Shown here one piece after another: positions 10,986 to 22,719 of a DNA stretch of 64,000 nt; position 1 is the stretch's first letter, and every line of letters starts with the position of its first letter. The notes under the pieces are model-generated. The model made no database searches. It saw only the letters and a list, made by a program, of their open reading frames with translations, and had not been told where the DNA came from. This DNA comes from Amylostereum areolatum. Lineage: Eukaryota; Basidiomycota; Agaricomycetes; Russulales; Stereaceae. The DNA is taken from the NCBI GenBank assembly GCA_012932865.1, contig SAXG01000094.1, positions 62,001 to 126,000 on the forward strand. Reading direction: 5' to 3'. Both the position numbers and the translations under genes were made by a program.

Positions 10986-11611
10986 ATGCCTTCCCTACGC
11001 GCTCCCGTCCCTCTTTTCCATGTGAGCCGGCCGTCGAGATGGACCATCGACGCGTCAACTCTCGTACTCACCGTTCGTACAGAGCCAAATCGCTCTACGC
11101 GCGCGCTTCTACCAAGCCCGCGCAGAAACCCCCGTGCATGCCCAAGTCCCGACCGTCGTCCCAAGATGCGAATCCGCCTTGCTTCAGCGCTTTCCCGCCG
11201 TGGAAACCCTTCTCGGCACTCAAACCTCCGTCCACGACTGCTGGGTGACCGTCGCCGACACGTGCGGCAACCAGCACCGCTTCCTCGTCTCGTGCACCCT
11301 CCACCCTCGGATCACGCTCAACTACGCGATAAGATCGCGCTTCCCCGAACTACCTCCGTGGCACGGAGAAATCGTCGTCATGGCCATCGGGTCCAGGAAT
11401 CGGGTAGTCAGCCTGCGAGGGGATGCTCAGGTGGCGATGGCCGATGCCGCCGTGCGGAAGTGCGCCCGTTCTCCCACTGCTACCTCGGGCGTGTTGCTGA
11501 CGGCCCTCGCCTCGCCTGCTTTTCAGATTTGTGCTTCGGGTCCAAGCCGACCTCACCGCAGTGGAAGGGCTTGTCTTACCTTTCGAGATCGAAATCCCCA
11601 CCGACATCTAA
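10986..11611 (+). CDS. Conserved-looking small protein of unknown function, three exons
   Basis: Exon 1 (10986-11021) encodes MPSLRAPVPLFH. Intron 1 is 11022-11082 (GTGAGC to TACAG). Exon 2 (11083-11459) encodes SQIALRARFYQAR and a globular stretch with VETLLGTQTSVHDCW, GNQHRFLVSCTLHP and PPWHGEIVVMAIG. Intron 2 is 11460-11526 (GTGCGC to TTTCAG). Exon 3 encodes FVLRVQADLTAVEGLVLPFE and ends IEIPTDI with TAA at 11609. The joined frame is 165 codons with no internal stop, and both introns are typical, which supports a real gene. I do not recognise the family. The alternating hydrophobic pattern of exon 2 suggests a compact beta-rich fold. There is no signal peptide or membrane segment. Confidence 0.65.
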
Positions 11612-11955
11612 CGACCCTCGGTTGGTCACTTACAGTAGTACATCCGCTCGCGCCCGTGCCCCGCTTCGTTCCCGATCCCTGCTTCACAATATCGAGTTCA
11701 CATTGTATTTCACGTGTCTTGACGCGCTTATCCGATCCATTTGTATACCCTGCGTGACAGAGGGAGGCGTGATTTGAGTACGGAGTGCTGCGCACTCTGG
11801 GGTGTTCCGACGGTCGGAAGGCTCTATCGGGCGCGCGGACGAGCAGTTCGCAGGTATGCGATGCTCCGTCATGCGCTAACGCCTTGATATCTGGCCAATC
11901 CTTCGAATGAGAAGAAAGGCTGAGGATTCAATATGCAAGGGTGCCGCCGCGCCTC
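11612..11955. other. Spacer before the left inverted-repeat arm
   Basis: No gene seen. Sequence similarity to the right arm starts at about 11956. Confidence 0.4.
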
Positions 11956-13965
11956 GATTTGAGCTCCGCCGGCATTTGCCGCGCGCCGAGGGCGGGCGTG
12001 AGCGAGGCGCGACTTTCGCGACCAGTCGCCCACAGTCGTCCCAGTCGCTCTGGCAGGCCAGCCCGACACCCGCCCGCCGCCCGCAACATCCTCCGCAACT
12101 ATGCGCACGTCGACAGCACTGGTCTCTGACTGGTCTCGGCGTGCGCCTCAAGATTGCGCGTCGAACGAACTGTCCACTCGACGGTTCTCGGCGCGCGCGT
12201 CGGGGCTCAGCACCGCGTAGGGACGACACCGTCGACACGTACGTATGACCTCGTTTCCCTCGCAAACCTCCCGCTTATCCCACCGCCTGTAGCGACGACT
12301 CGCCGCGGGACCATGATCGATACTGGGATACTCAAATGTTCGCCCTCGCGACGGGTGCTCGGTACGTCTGCCCGTCGCCGACGCCGTCCAAGTGCTCACC
12401 GTTTTCCGTTTTTTTTTTTCACGTTCCAGAAGACGAAGGCGGATCTCCGGCGGAAAGGGGCGGCTGGCTGTGCAGCGAACGAAGGAGCTGGCAACAGGTC
12501 GAAGAACGGCGCGATCTCGACGGCTGACGCAGGCTCGACACGCACTCCAGACGGCGATATGCCATGCCGCGGGCGAAGGACAGAAGCAGATGGCCTCCTG
12601 GCAGGCGCAACGGCAGCCCTCGTCGAGCATCCGCTCAACGGTCCCAAGGTACGCGTTGTTTGTGTCCGTGCAGAACTTGGCTTGACAGGATGCGCGCATC
12701 TAGGCTTTCGTGTGCACCCAATACAACACTCCCAATCGCCTCGGGAACATGTTGCCACCACGAGGTCAGTAATGGCGCTCTGCCGCTACCATCACCTGCT
12801 GGTCTGACCTATCGCTCTAGACATGCGGCACGACAGCAGTTTCTCAACCCTCTCATCGACGCCCACCCCGACCTCACGTACAACGTCGATTTTGACTCCA
12901 GCTCCAGCGCCGGACATCACCCCCTCTTGTCCAGGCGTATTCTCTCCAGCACCGGCCCCTCCGACGAGGCGCATAACTGAAGATCCAGACGTCGGCATCA
13001 ACCCCGCACCCGCGTGCGGCAGACGTCATGGAGCAGGACCAGAGCCAACAAATTGAACGGAGACCTTTGACGCCATCAACCGCAACGAAAGGCGCTTCGA
13101 CACGAATTTGCATGACGTTCAGCTCGTGCCCCCCTCTCCGGCCACCCCCACGGAGAACGGCGGCAAACGGAGCGCGTGCAATCCCTTGGGCGAAATTAAA
13201 TCCTCGTCCCCCTGCACCGGAGGACGACCCGGCCAGGCGCGTTCTCCCCCGGGTCTCGTCACGGGCGTAAGCTCTATCGGGCTATGCCTACCCGCCTGTG
13301 AGGGCCTAGGGACGTCCTTGACCACGGAATGCCGGCAGACACTTGTACGACCATATGCCACGAGCCCGAGTTTTGCGGCTCGGGGAGCATCTTGGTAGAA
13401 CGTGGTGAGTTTTAGCCTCTTTTGTGGGTGCGAGCTAGCACTGATTCATCTCCAGTATACCCAAATACGTACCTGCCCCGCGCGCCTTCTTCCGGGCCAG
13501 CGTACCTACCAGGACACGAACGCGGAAGGACAGCACAAGGTGTTTCCCCTGGATTTTGAGCCGCTCGTCGGTGATGATAGCTAGGATGCCAGGACGTCCA
13601 ACGACAAGAAGCGCCTCGTGGGCGACAACTTCCGAGACGCTGTCGAACATGAAGAGACTTCCCCCTGCGACGACGAGGAGTACGAATGGTGCGTCTCGTC
13701 CTTTTTCCATCTTTCTTCTTTGACTGAATCGCGTCGCTTTTGAAGGGGCGATCACTTTGTTCGATATGGCGGCGAGCTCGTTGGTCACCACCTGGGAGTA
13801 CAAGGGCTCTATGCAACACTTGCGACAAGCCTCAAGGCGAAGAGGAGGTCGAGGACTAGGCATGCAGTAAGTTCATTCCATCTTTATTTTTGCTACGCGT
13901 TCGTTGACGTCTTGCTGCTCAGGCCTCAGGCTCTGGCCCGCCATGGAGGCCTCTGCTCTTGATCC
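11956..13965 (+). repeat. Left arm of a large inverted repeat
   Basis: This segment is similar over about 2 kb to the reverse complement of 20805-22850. Identity is very high at about 12.06-12.40 and 13.22-13.45 kb, and lower with small insertions elsewhere (12.45-12.75, 12.83-13.10 and 13.5-13.7 kb). Intron-like stretches are shared as well as exons, so this is a DNA-level duplication. The arms are about 6.8 kb apart. The similarity fades at both ends without terminal repeats that I could see. Confidence 0.85.
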
Positions 13966-14093
13966 AAAAGCTATTTTCTCCATCCGTGCCCAGAACTTCG
14001 TTCGTTGCCTTGTCAGTTGCAGAGTGCGATTTTCATATCCAAAAGTACATGTACGAGTATGCAGTCGAAAATGTATACTGCAGAGTCGCGTGA
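12101..14093 (+). pseudogene. Multi-intron gene of unknown function, left copy (probably damaged)
   Basis: Several splice-signal pairs are shared with the right-arm copy and set the sense strand: GTAGGG to CTGTAG (12217-12292), GTACGT to TTCCAG after a T-rich stretch, GTCAGT to CTCTAG with a CTGACC branch site, GTAAGC to CCTAG, GTGAGT to CTCCAG with CTGATT, GTGCGT to TTGAAG (13689-13745) with CTGAAT, and GTAAGT to CTCAG (13867-13922). Best-supported exons include MRTSTALVSDWSRRAPQD, a Cys-bearing stretch (DHGMPADTCTTICHEPEF), an acidic stretch (ETSPCDDEEYEW) and GDHFVRYGGELVGHHLG, with a last exon ending YAVENVYCRVA and TGA at 14091. No domain is recognised. Damage: one exon reads DARI-stop-AFV (TAG at about 12700) where the right copy reads DVRIQALV, and several indels relative to the right copy are not multiples of three. 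Confidence 0.4.
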
Positions 14094-14171
14094 ACACAAG
14101 CGTTTAGGAAAGGAGAATTAAAAGTAGTTTCGTTCCTCGTTCACAGGCCACCATACCTCGTATCTCCTTTT

Positions 14172-17100
14172 CTAAGCAGCTTTTTTCTTCCCCTTTCTCG
14201 ACGTTCGGTTGGATTCTGGCCGACTGCTTGCCTCGGGAGGTAGGACATGCTCTGCAGATGCGTGTGAAGCGCCAGCAACGGGTTCATCGCGCGCACTTGG
14301 CAATGGAGGCGCCTTTTGAACGGCGCGGGACTCGGTGCGTCTGGCGAGGGTTTCTCCCGCCGTCGTCGACGATGGCTGGGCATTACGATCGCCGGCGCTG
14401 CCCCTGTTCCCGTTGGTACCCTTGTGGCTGCCAGACGCATGACGAGGCTGACTGTCGGGGGCCGGCCTTGCCTGCGTTCTACCCGGTCGCTTCCTCGACT
14501 CCGGGCGGGAGGGAAAGGCAAGGGAAAGGGGATGGAGGTCGTAGTCGAGTTGAACCATGTGCAGATTGCGCTTGTCGTAGTCGAGAAGAGAAACGACCCA
14601 CACAGAGTCGTAGCAATTGCGATATAGGCCGGGAGGTGCCACCGCCTCCATATTGACGCAGGCAGAGTGTTGTCTGAGACGAGGCTCAGCGCCCGGGACA
14701 GCGCGCGTGCCGACACGCAGCATGCGTTGGTTCAATACGATGTCGTCTAGCGACCACATCCAGTTTGAAAATGGGCGACTCCGCCATATCGGCGTGATGC
14801 GAACATACGTCTTGCGACCCCGAGTAGAACCTTCGTCCGTGTCAGAGCCGGATTCATCGGAACTGACAGCTTGGGAGCCCATGCGAGTGAAGAATGGGAT
14901 ATGCTGAGGAAAATATCGGGCGATAATGTCTAAACGCTTCTCGTAGAGCTACAACGCAAGGCTGTTAGCGTCAGGCGATCTGGGGAGATAACGAGTTGCC
15001 TAATCCTCGATTTCCGAGCGCTCCTTGACGCACTGCGAAGTCGACTCTCTATTTCTTCGTGTGTTTCTGGTTGAAGGACCCTCTTGTTGTATTTGTCCCT
15101 GGCCGTGCTGAAGTGCTTAAGGATCGCCGAGAGAACTCGCTCGAAGCGACGGAACGGGGTTCCTAGAGGTTGGGGGTATGCATACATTCCACGTTTGACG
15201 TGGTCTAGGAAACTGTGTGCAAATATATGGAACGCCTCCTGATTAATCGGGTGGGAGCGGGAAAGTGTGAAGTCGAGATGGAAGTGTTCGGCGGTGATTT
15301 TGATGCAGCCTGGACGTTTGTGGATATAGTCCTCGACCTCCTGGTCTGTGAGGGGAGGGCGGGTACTGGAGATAGCTTCCAGCGACAGTATCCCCAAGAG
15401 ACGTAGAAGATGTTTGCGGATGGCTGACTGCAAAAACCTTCCGTCAGCGCGGTCTCCGGCAACGAGTGCTGTAGCTCACCCGAAACTGTAACAATTGAGG
15501 GTCGTTTGCCACCTCCCGATTAAGAGCTTTCATGTCCATGACAGACACCCTCCCTTTCCCCTTGGTTCTGCGAGAGGGCATTTGCTGCGGCGTCGAAGCC
15601 GAGGGCGTCACCCGAGTGGACGCGGTCTCCATCCTGGCCAACGCAGCGTCGATCTTCGTGTGCTGTTCTTTGGCTTGCTCAGATAGCTGACTTCCAAGAT
15701 TGGCGCAGCCTTCCGATATGAGCGAGGATATGTATTGCATGTAGATGTCGCCTGGAGTCATCGAAGACCCCCGTCCGTTCGCTGCCCCCCCCGTGCTGTT
15801 ACCTGAATAGGTGTTGAGCCATGGGCTGATACTTCGCAGATCGCGGATGGAACCCTACCAGATGACCCTGCTGGTCCCGAAGGTTGTGTGTTTTGCGGTA
15901 TACCAGATGACACATTCGGAGAGTCGGAAGGGGGATGAGAGGTAGGCGGGGGTTGAGGTCGAGACCGTCCTGGAGATACGGTAAGTATGTAGACGAAACC
16001 AGGTGCAAAAACGCAGACCTAGTAGATTGCCTGGAGCGGAGGATCCTCCGGCGTTTGCGCCGAGGGATGGTCGGGTTGGGACGGCTCGCACCCTCTGCGC
16101 GGTTCGAGGTTCCCCGACTTCGGGACCTTCCAGAGGGCGTTCGGGGTGAATTGCTTCTGAAACGAAGATGAGGATGAGGACGGTTAACGGGGGGAAATAA
16201 AACAGAAGACAGACCTGTTCGTGGCTGTCTGTCAGCGAATTCCGGTGCATGTCTCTGAGCAGGCGTGTACGAGCCGGCGTCAGGTTCCGGCGGAGGAACA
16301 GCAGCTGACGGTCGTGAGGAAGCCCCAGATGGTGGATGCACCGAACCTGATGCAGTTCTCTGCGCACATATCAATGCCTACTCGCAAGATGACAGGACGC
16401 AGACTTACGTTTTCCGATCGAGTCTTTGTCTTCTTCTTCTTAAGTTTTTTGTCGCTCTTTTGAAGCCCTTCTGTATCTCCGTCAGAGCCACCTTCGTCCG
16501 ACCCGCCGTACTCTGAAATGTCGTCGTGCCTCATCCATTTCTCTCTTTCGACCTCCGTCATCGGCCTGTAGTCCTGTTCAATACATCAGTTTCGCTCATG
16601 AATCAATCTGGGACTTGGCGTACGTTGTCGACGAGCGCAGAATCGGGCTCCTGCGTTGTCTACCGGGCCTCTGAGCTTCCAGGCCAAGTCTTACTAGTTG
16701 AACGAAAGCTCACTTCTGCGTTGCCGATAGCCCCAGCTTGCTTCGCGTTGGCATTGTCTACCGAGAGATCAACGAGGGGAAGCAGATCAGGCGACGCGAA
16801 CGGTCATACCTCTGACACTTGATAGGGAGGCGTCTACTTCCAAGTCGATGTCTTTGCGCTGTCCCCTCCTCGTCTTCTGAAGGTTGTCCATCGTGACGTC
16901 CTCGTCCACAGCCTGATTGGGACATGCTCCATCAGTATATGTACCCTCGACCACGAACAAAAAGCCGCACGTAGCTGGACTCGGGCTCAGGGACCTGCGC
17001 GACCTGAAGGTGCACCGTCAGTACCAATCTACCTTCGTTGCCAAGTAGAGACTCACCGGTTGGTTTCCGGCTTGCGGCTCTGAAAGCTCGGCGGAGACGT

Positions 17101-17838
17101 TCTGCACGAGAAGTGAGTTATCTCCAGGTAAATCGCAGAGGCAAGCGCGTCTTACTTGTGCGGTGTTTTGCCGCAGAGATGGAGAATCAGCGACAGTACC
17201 CGAGACTGCGCCAGTATCTGTTCTAGAAATGACGGTCGCCGTATTGGACGCGGTAGGTTGACCACCTTGAGGCGTCAATATCGCCTATGTGGTCCCGATT
17301 GAAGAAGAGTGGTCGACCAACAAAAGAGAACGCACTGCTTGCAGCCAGTCCATCGGCGATTGAAGAGACCACATTTGTGTCGCGGCAACCGTGGTCGCGC
17401 CGTCGAAGGCCTGGACGCCTGCGGTCACTCGACTTGGAGCTGGGGAGGGACGATTGGACTGTCAAAATGATGAGTCAGTGGGGCTACGCTGGTGGTTTAG
17501 TTGATGCTGTACCGTGTTCTTTTTCTTGTTCTTCCTGTTCCGCTCGGCCATAAGCTAGTACCCGTCGTGTTAGCGCGTTCGTTATACCTAGAGATGAGAG
17601 CGGAAGTGCTCACTTTTTCCGAGTGAGGTTTCCCTTGAGGGCGCTTGTATTCGGGATCGAGCCGGATCAACTTGTCGCGATGAGAGTCGCGGTTCACCGT
17701 TTCAGAGGTTGGGTCCGGATCGAACTCTTGGGGAACATTCCGTTTCTTCCAGCGAAAGGGTTCTTCGAGTCGGGAGCGGCTATCAGGGGCCGATGTGGGT
17801 GTGGAACTTGGATCGACAGGGTGTTCTTCGAGAGACAT
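14172..17838 (-). CDS. Large uncharacterised agaricomycete protein, about a dozen exons
   Basis: Starts at ATG 17838 (MSLEEHPVDPSSTPTSAP). Exon 1 (17614-17838) is 75 codons ending HSEK before a GTGAGC donor. It is followed by a Lys/Asn-rich exon (LMAERNRKNKKKN), a 51 nt intron (GTGCGT to CACATAG), a Thr/Gln-rich exon (ILTPQGGQPTASNTA), an acidic/basic exon (MTEVEREKWMRHDDISEYGG then KKLKKKKTKT), and Pro/Ser/Arg-rich linkers. After these come helical exons: GDIYMQYISSLISEG, and SAIRKHLLRLLGILSLE through HPINQEAFHIFAHSFLDHV. The last exon (14172-14948) has LYEKRLDIIARYFP, an acidic SSDESGSDTDEG stretch, WRSRPFSNWMWSLDD and a basic Ser/Pro-rich tail. The total is about 900 residues. The order (helical block, SSDES acidic stretch, W/R-rich block) resembles a very expanded agaricomycete family of unknown function. 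That link is from memory of the family pattern, not a search. Middle exon borders are approximate. Confidence 0.6.
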
Positions 17839-18860
17839 CAGGGAGTGGGGGAGATGGGGACACGCGAGTGCGGGTGTTTATGCAGCATCCCAGTTTCTCT
17901 AGCCCGGGTCCCGCACGAAGTGCTGGAGAATGGAGAATGGAGTACCATTGAACGATTGACTCGGAAGAGAGCTTCAATCAATCCATACATGACCATTTCC
18001 ACCGGCTACTAGCTTCTCACCGATGCCGGAGTCCCGGAGCGCCCATCAAGTACGGCAGTCGCCGTGTGCCGACAGCAGGCCGACGACTCGGTTACAGCAC
18101 CTGGTGTTTCCTCCTGAGTCTTGCCGCTTGTGCGAGGCTTGCTGGTGGCCTTGCTGCTATGCGGGCCAGCGGCACACATCGGTAATTAGCCCCCTTCTTC
18201 GACCTTTTTCTGCTATATCTATAGGGCGATTCTACACTTGAGAGAGCATGGAACGGAACTTCCCCGGACGTTGCACAAACTGGGAAAGGCGGGGCCAAGT
18301 ACGTGAACCAATGAGTCACTAGTCAAGGACCGGACGTCCTAGAGGCACCGCCTGCTATTCTGCGTTGCACTGATATCGACGGATGCCGGAAGGTAGGAAT
18401 ATGAAATTGCCAGTCAGTCGGATGAACCTGGTGAGTGCCGTTCTGTCGGAGCACATCCGTCGTCCGAGTATCTCTGTTCTGTGGATATATTCACCCCATA
18501 AGACGATGGCGACGCTTTCAAGAGCTGGAAATCCCTGAATTTTTGACGGCTGAAATCTTCAAGGACGTCCCGGCCTCCAGGTCCTGCGTCTGAGGCGGAG
18601 GCAACACGGCAGCCGACTCGGCCTGCGAATGTAAAATTATCCTCGTCAATATAATTTCATACCTAACTACGCGGCCACCCACAGGGAAAAACAGGGAAAA
18701 ACAGGGGGAGAAGCTGCTTGATATTCTCCGGAAGAGGCAACTAAAATTTTCAAGTGCTGTGTAAGCGGTTCAAGTTGAACGTTGAACGTTGAACGCTGAC
18801 CTAGTACCAGCTCCCACAATCTACACCATCGCGCTCCACGTCCGCCTGCCTTACCCAGCC
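17839..18860. other. Intergenic with short tandem repeats
   Basis: No gene seen. An A/G-rich repeat (ACAGGGAAAA units, about 18683-18710) and a GTTGAAC triplicate (about 18771-18795) lie before the pseudokinase-like gene. Confidence 0.45.
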
Positions 18861-19805
18861 ATGCCCTCCTCTATGTGCTTTGAAAATATCACGCACTACT
18901 TCGACAAAGTCGATCCGTCATCTCCCACCACTGAACGCCCCGAGGAGTTTCACAACATGGAGCCCCTGCACTGTTCCGAGCGGTTTTCCATCTACGCCTG
19001 CATCATGTCCTCCTCCACCATGAACCCAACGCGCGTTATTGTCAAGGTCGCCAGGAACAGAAAAGCTGTCCGCTATCTCGCAAAAGAATACGACATCTAC
19101 GCGAGCAAACTCTGTTCTCTTCAAGGAACCTGGATACCCCGGTGCTACGGCATGTACCAAAACATCAACGCTCACGGCCCTCCCGCGTGCACGGTGCTTG
19201 AGCATTGCGGGTCTCCGGTGAACTGCAACTTCGCCAACCTCGAGAAAGAGTTCAAGTAAGCGCGTCTCTCGTCTAAAGTTTTACAGTATGCCTATCAACG
19301 AGATCATAGGACACAGTTCATCAGCGCGGCGGTAGCCATACACAAACTAGGGATTTTGTTAGGTTCCATCCACGCAAGAAGCGTCCTTAACCATCATGGT
19401 CATCCCAAGCTCATCTCTTTTACTGGTTGCTACGAGCACAAATGTGAAGTAGCTCTCCCCATAAAAGAGGGTCCCATCTCCATTATGCCTCTCCTGTCGG
19501 ACTTCAAGTGCGACGAGTTATACACATTGTGCTTAGACCTCAAGATATGGAAACCCCGTGCGTTTTCCTTCATCTCTAAGACTCATCATATTTCCCTCTG
19601 TTTAACAAAATGCTATGTCACAGGGACCGTATGGTACATGGGCAAGAAATATCTGTCACGTTTAGTCCTTCACCCGGGGAGACTTGCGGATGATACGCAA
19701 GATATAAGGCCGGCAGGAAAGAACATATCTGGGGCCTGTCAGGCAGCCAGGAGACACCTACAAACACACTATCCCGATGAATGGGAACGAGTTAAAGGTT
19801 CGTGA
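18861..19805 (+). CDS. Pseudokinase-like protein (protein-kinase-like fold, degenerate)
   Basis: ATG at 18861 (MPSSMCFENITHYFDKVD). Exon 1 has a glycine-poor N-lobe with VIVKVARNRKAVRYLAKEYD, where the K of VKVA could be the strand-3 lysine and the E of KEYD the helix-C glutamate, followed by WIPRCYGMY and a hinge-like CTVLEHCG. An intron (GTAAGC to ATCATAG) separates FISAAVAIHKLGILLGSIHA. The catalytic-loop position reads IHARSVLNHHG instead of HRDxKxxN, and PKLISFTGC takes the place of the DFG region. A second intron of 66 nt (GTGCGT to GTCACAG) stays in frame if unspliced. The last exon ends WERVKGS with TGA at 19803. Similar small kinase-like proteins are multiplied in agaricomycetes. Loss of the HRD aspartate argues against phosphotransfer; a binding role is more likely. 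Confidence 0.6.
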
Positions 19806-20375
19806 ACTCAGCTCCATCCATCTTAGACAATTGTGTATTCCAACACCAGTATTGCCAGACACCTTCGAACATAGGACCGCCCAGTTATGCAACGCTTACG
19901 CCGCTCACGGATACCCGAATGCCTTTTCACCAAGACCCACCAGTGGCAGGCCTTACGGCCATTGAACGGCGATCCAGCGTCCACTCACATGATCGGGTGA
20001 CTCGCTGTCATACCTCTGTCTAGTAGTTGTACCATACATCGGGCCAAGGTCGTTAAAGGGGCCAACGCCGCCCTGTGTCAACCCAATTCACTGGCAAGAC
20101 CGATAGCCTACCTCCTTGCGAGCCCGGTTACGCCCAAGACTCTGAACTCAGAGTAATATGGCTGTCGCACAAAACGAAGACGAAGACGAAGAACGCGAAA
20201 GGTCAGCGGTTCAGGTCGTGTAGGCTATGTGTTTGTAAATTTCTATCGCGGCAGTGGGTTGGTAGTAAAATCCGCAGGCCGTAAACGACCTGAGGACTAC
20301 GATAAGATTTGTGTTTATCTATATTATAGCCATGTTTCGCACAGGAGTCCGATCCAGACGAACCTGGGGATTAGT
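19806..20375. other. Intergenic, no gene recognised
   Basis: Only short frames of unconvincing composition occur between the pseudokinase-like gene and the 3' end of the right inverted copy. Confidence 0.45.
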
Positions 20376-22719
20376 CTATCTTACTGAGGCTGGCTCTGCT
20401 CGATACACCGGCGGCTTGACAACACGCTGGAAACATAAGTACAGCGCGACGGAAACGAAGAGTGCGCCAAGGCGCGCAGACATCGACAGCGTGTCCTCGG
20501 TACTTCGAACGGGGCAATGAATGTATTCACGGAAGCTAGGACCGTCACTAAACAAACTACGGGGCAACATGGCTGAGTAACGTAATGAAACCCGCCCCCG
20601 TAGGCAGTCGATCGCGCCGCAAGAGTCGATAATCGAAAAACTCCCCGGCGGCGGCAGTCGGCATCCGTCCTGCTGCGTATGTAGTACCACACGCAGGGCG
20701 CGAATAGTCTGCACGGGCACGCTTTCGCGTGTGGCTGATTTGCAGAACCAAGGCGTGGGCAACCGTCTCTGACCCCAGCATGATGGCTTGCGCGCCGACG
20801 GCAGAGGTCTCCGTGGCGGGCGAAAGGACTCAGAGTCTGAGCCGGAAGACATCATCGAACGCGGAGCAAATATAAAGATGGAATGGACGTACGGCGTGAC
20901 GAGTCCTTAACCCGCAACTCGACCTCCTCTTCGCCCCGAGGCTTGTCCTAAGTGTTTGTATTCCTAGGCGGGGAGCAACGAGCTGACCGCCATATCGAAC
21001 AAAGTGATCGTCCCTTCAAAAGCGACGTGGTTCAGCCAAATAGGAAAGACGAAAAAAGGACCAGACGTACCATTCGTGATCCTCGTCGTCGGAGGGACAA
21101 TTCTCTTCGTCTTCGACAGCACCCACGAGGCGCTTCCCGTCCTTGGACGTCCTGGCATCCCGTCGACCGTCACCGCACTGGCGATTGGCCAGGGCATCAG
21201 AAAGACAGTAATGTGTCCTCCTTCCGCGTTCGTGTCCTGGTGCGTACGCTGGCCCGGAAGAAGTCGCGCAAGGCAGAGAGACGGGCACGCATTTGGGTAT
21301 ACTGGAGATGAATCAGTGCTAGCTCGCACCCACAAAACAGGCTAAAACTCACCACGTTCTACCGAGATGCTCCCCGGGCCGCAAAACTCGGGCTCGTGGC
21401 ATATGGTCGTACAAGTGTCTGCCGGCATTCCGTGGTCAAGGACGTCCCTAGGCCCTCACAGGCGGGTAGGCATAGCCCGATAGAGCTTACGCCCGTGACG
21501 AGACCCGGGGGAGAACGCGCCTGGCCGGGTCGTCCCCCGCTGCAGGTTTACGAGCATTTGATTTTGCCCAAGGGATTGCACGCGCTCCGTTTGCCGCCGT
21601 TGTGCGTAGAGGATGGCCGGAGAGGGCCGCACGAGCTGAACGTCATGCAAATTCGCGTTGAAGCGCATTTGGTTGCGGCTGATGGCCTCAAAGGTCCCCG
21701 TTCAGCTTGTTCACAGCGAGCGTGCCGGGCGACCTCTGGTCCTGCTTCATGACGTCTGCCGCAAGCGGGTGCGGGGTTGATGCCGATGTCGGGATCTTCA
21801 GTTATGCGCCTTGTCGGAGGGGCCGGTGCTGGAGAGGATACGCCTGGACGAGAGGGGGTGATATCCGGCGCTGGAGCTTGTGTCATAATCGATGCCGTAG
21901 AGGAGGTCGGGGTGGGCGTTATGGGTCCGATAATAACAGTGGACGAGTCTTGAGAAACTGTGGTCGTGCAGTATACCTAAGACGATACATTAGACCTACA
22001 GGCGGCGGCAGCGGTGGACGCGATCATCACAGATGAACAGCGCCATTACTCACCTCGTGGTGGCATGTCCCCCAGGCGATTAGGAGTCTTGGATTTGATG
22101 CGCACGAGGGCCTGGATGCGCACATCCTGTCAAGCCAAGTTCTGCACGGACACAAACGACGCGTACCTTGGGACCGTTGAACGGATGATCGACGAGAGCT
22201 GCCGTTGCGCCTGCCAGGAGTCCATCTGATTTTGTCATTCGCCCGCGGCATGGTATATCGCCGTCTGGAGTGCGTGTCGAGCCTGGGTCGGCCGTCGAGA
22301 TGGTGCCGTTCTTCGACTTGTTGCCAGCTCCTTCGTTTGCCGCGCCCTACAGCTAGCCGCCCCTTTCGGCCGGAAATCCGCCTTCGTCTTCTGGAACATG
22401 AAAAAAAAACACGGAAAACGGTGAGCACTTGGACGGCGTCGACGACGGGCAGACGTACCGAGCACCCGTCGCGAGGGCGACCGTTTGAGTATCCCAGTAT
22501 CGATCATGGTCCCGCGGCGAGTCGTCGCTACAGGCGGTGGGATAAGCGGGAGGTTTGCGAGGGAAACGAGGTCATACGTACGTGTCGACGGTGTCGTCCC
22601 TACGCGGTGCTGAGCCCCGACGCGCGCGCCGAGAACCGTCGAGCGGACAGTTCGTTCGACGCGCAATCTTGAGGCGCACGCCGAGACCAGTCAGAGACCA
22701 GTGCTGTCGACGTGCGCAT
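20376..22719 (-). pseudogene. Multi-intron gene of unknown function, right copy
   Basis: Counterpart of the 12101-14093 unit on the opposite strand, with the same predicted start (ATG at 22719, MRTSTALVSDWSRRAPQD) and the same introns, including GTACGT to TTGAAG with a CTGAAC branch site and GTGAGT to CTCCAG. Exons read DVRIQALVRIKSKTPNRLGD, where the left copy has a stop, then the identical Cys-bearing DHGMPADTCTTICHEPEF, an acidic block (EDEENCPSDDEDHEW) and GRDDHFVRYGGQLVAPRLG. Downstream of about 20810 the two copies diverge, and the right-hand 3' exon is uncertain; a long frame runs to 20376. An extra 5 nt at about 22355 and about 20 nt near 21720, relative to the left copy, break the common frame. 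At least one copy is therefore nonfunctional, and which one is not decided. No domain is recognised. Confidence 0.35.

Noticed and set aside
12396..12425. T-rich run followed by CACGTTCCAG as a terminator
   Set aside because: It is the polypyrimidine tract and acceptor of an intron shared by both inverted copies.
13435..13863. 142-codon minus-strand frame (hydrophobic FVLLVVAGGSLFMFDS), with a counterpart in the right arm at 21004-21345
   Set aside because: It is conserved in both arms, but the shared splice donors, branch sites and acceptors lie on the other strand. It is read as antisense to the plus-strand gene, though the choice is not certain.
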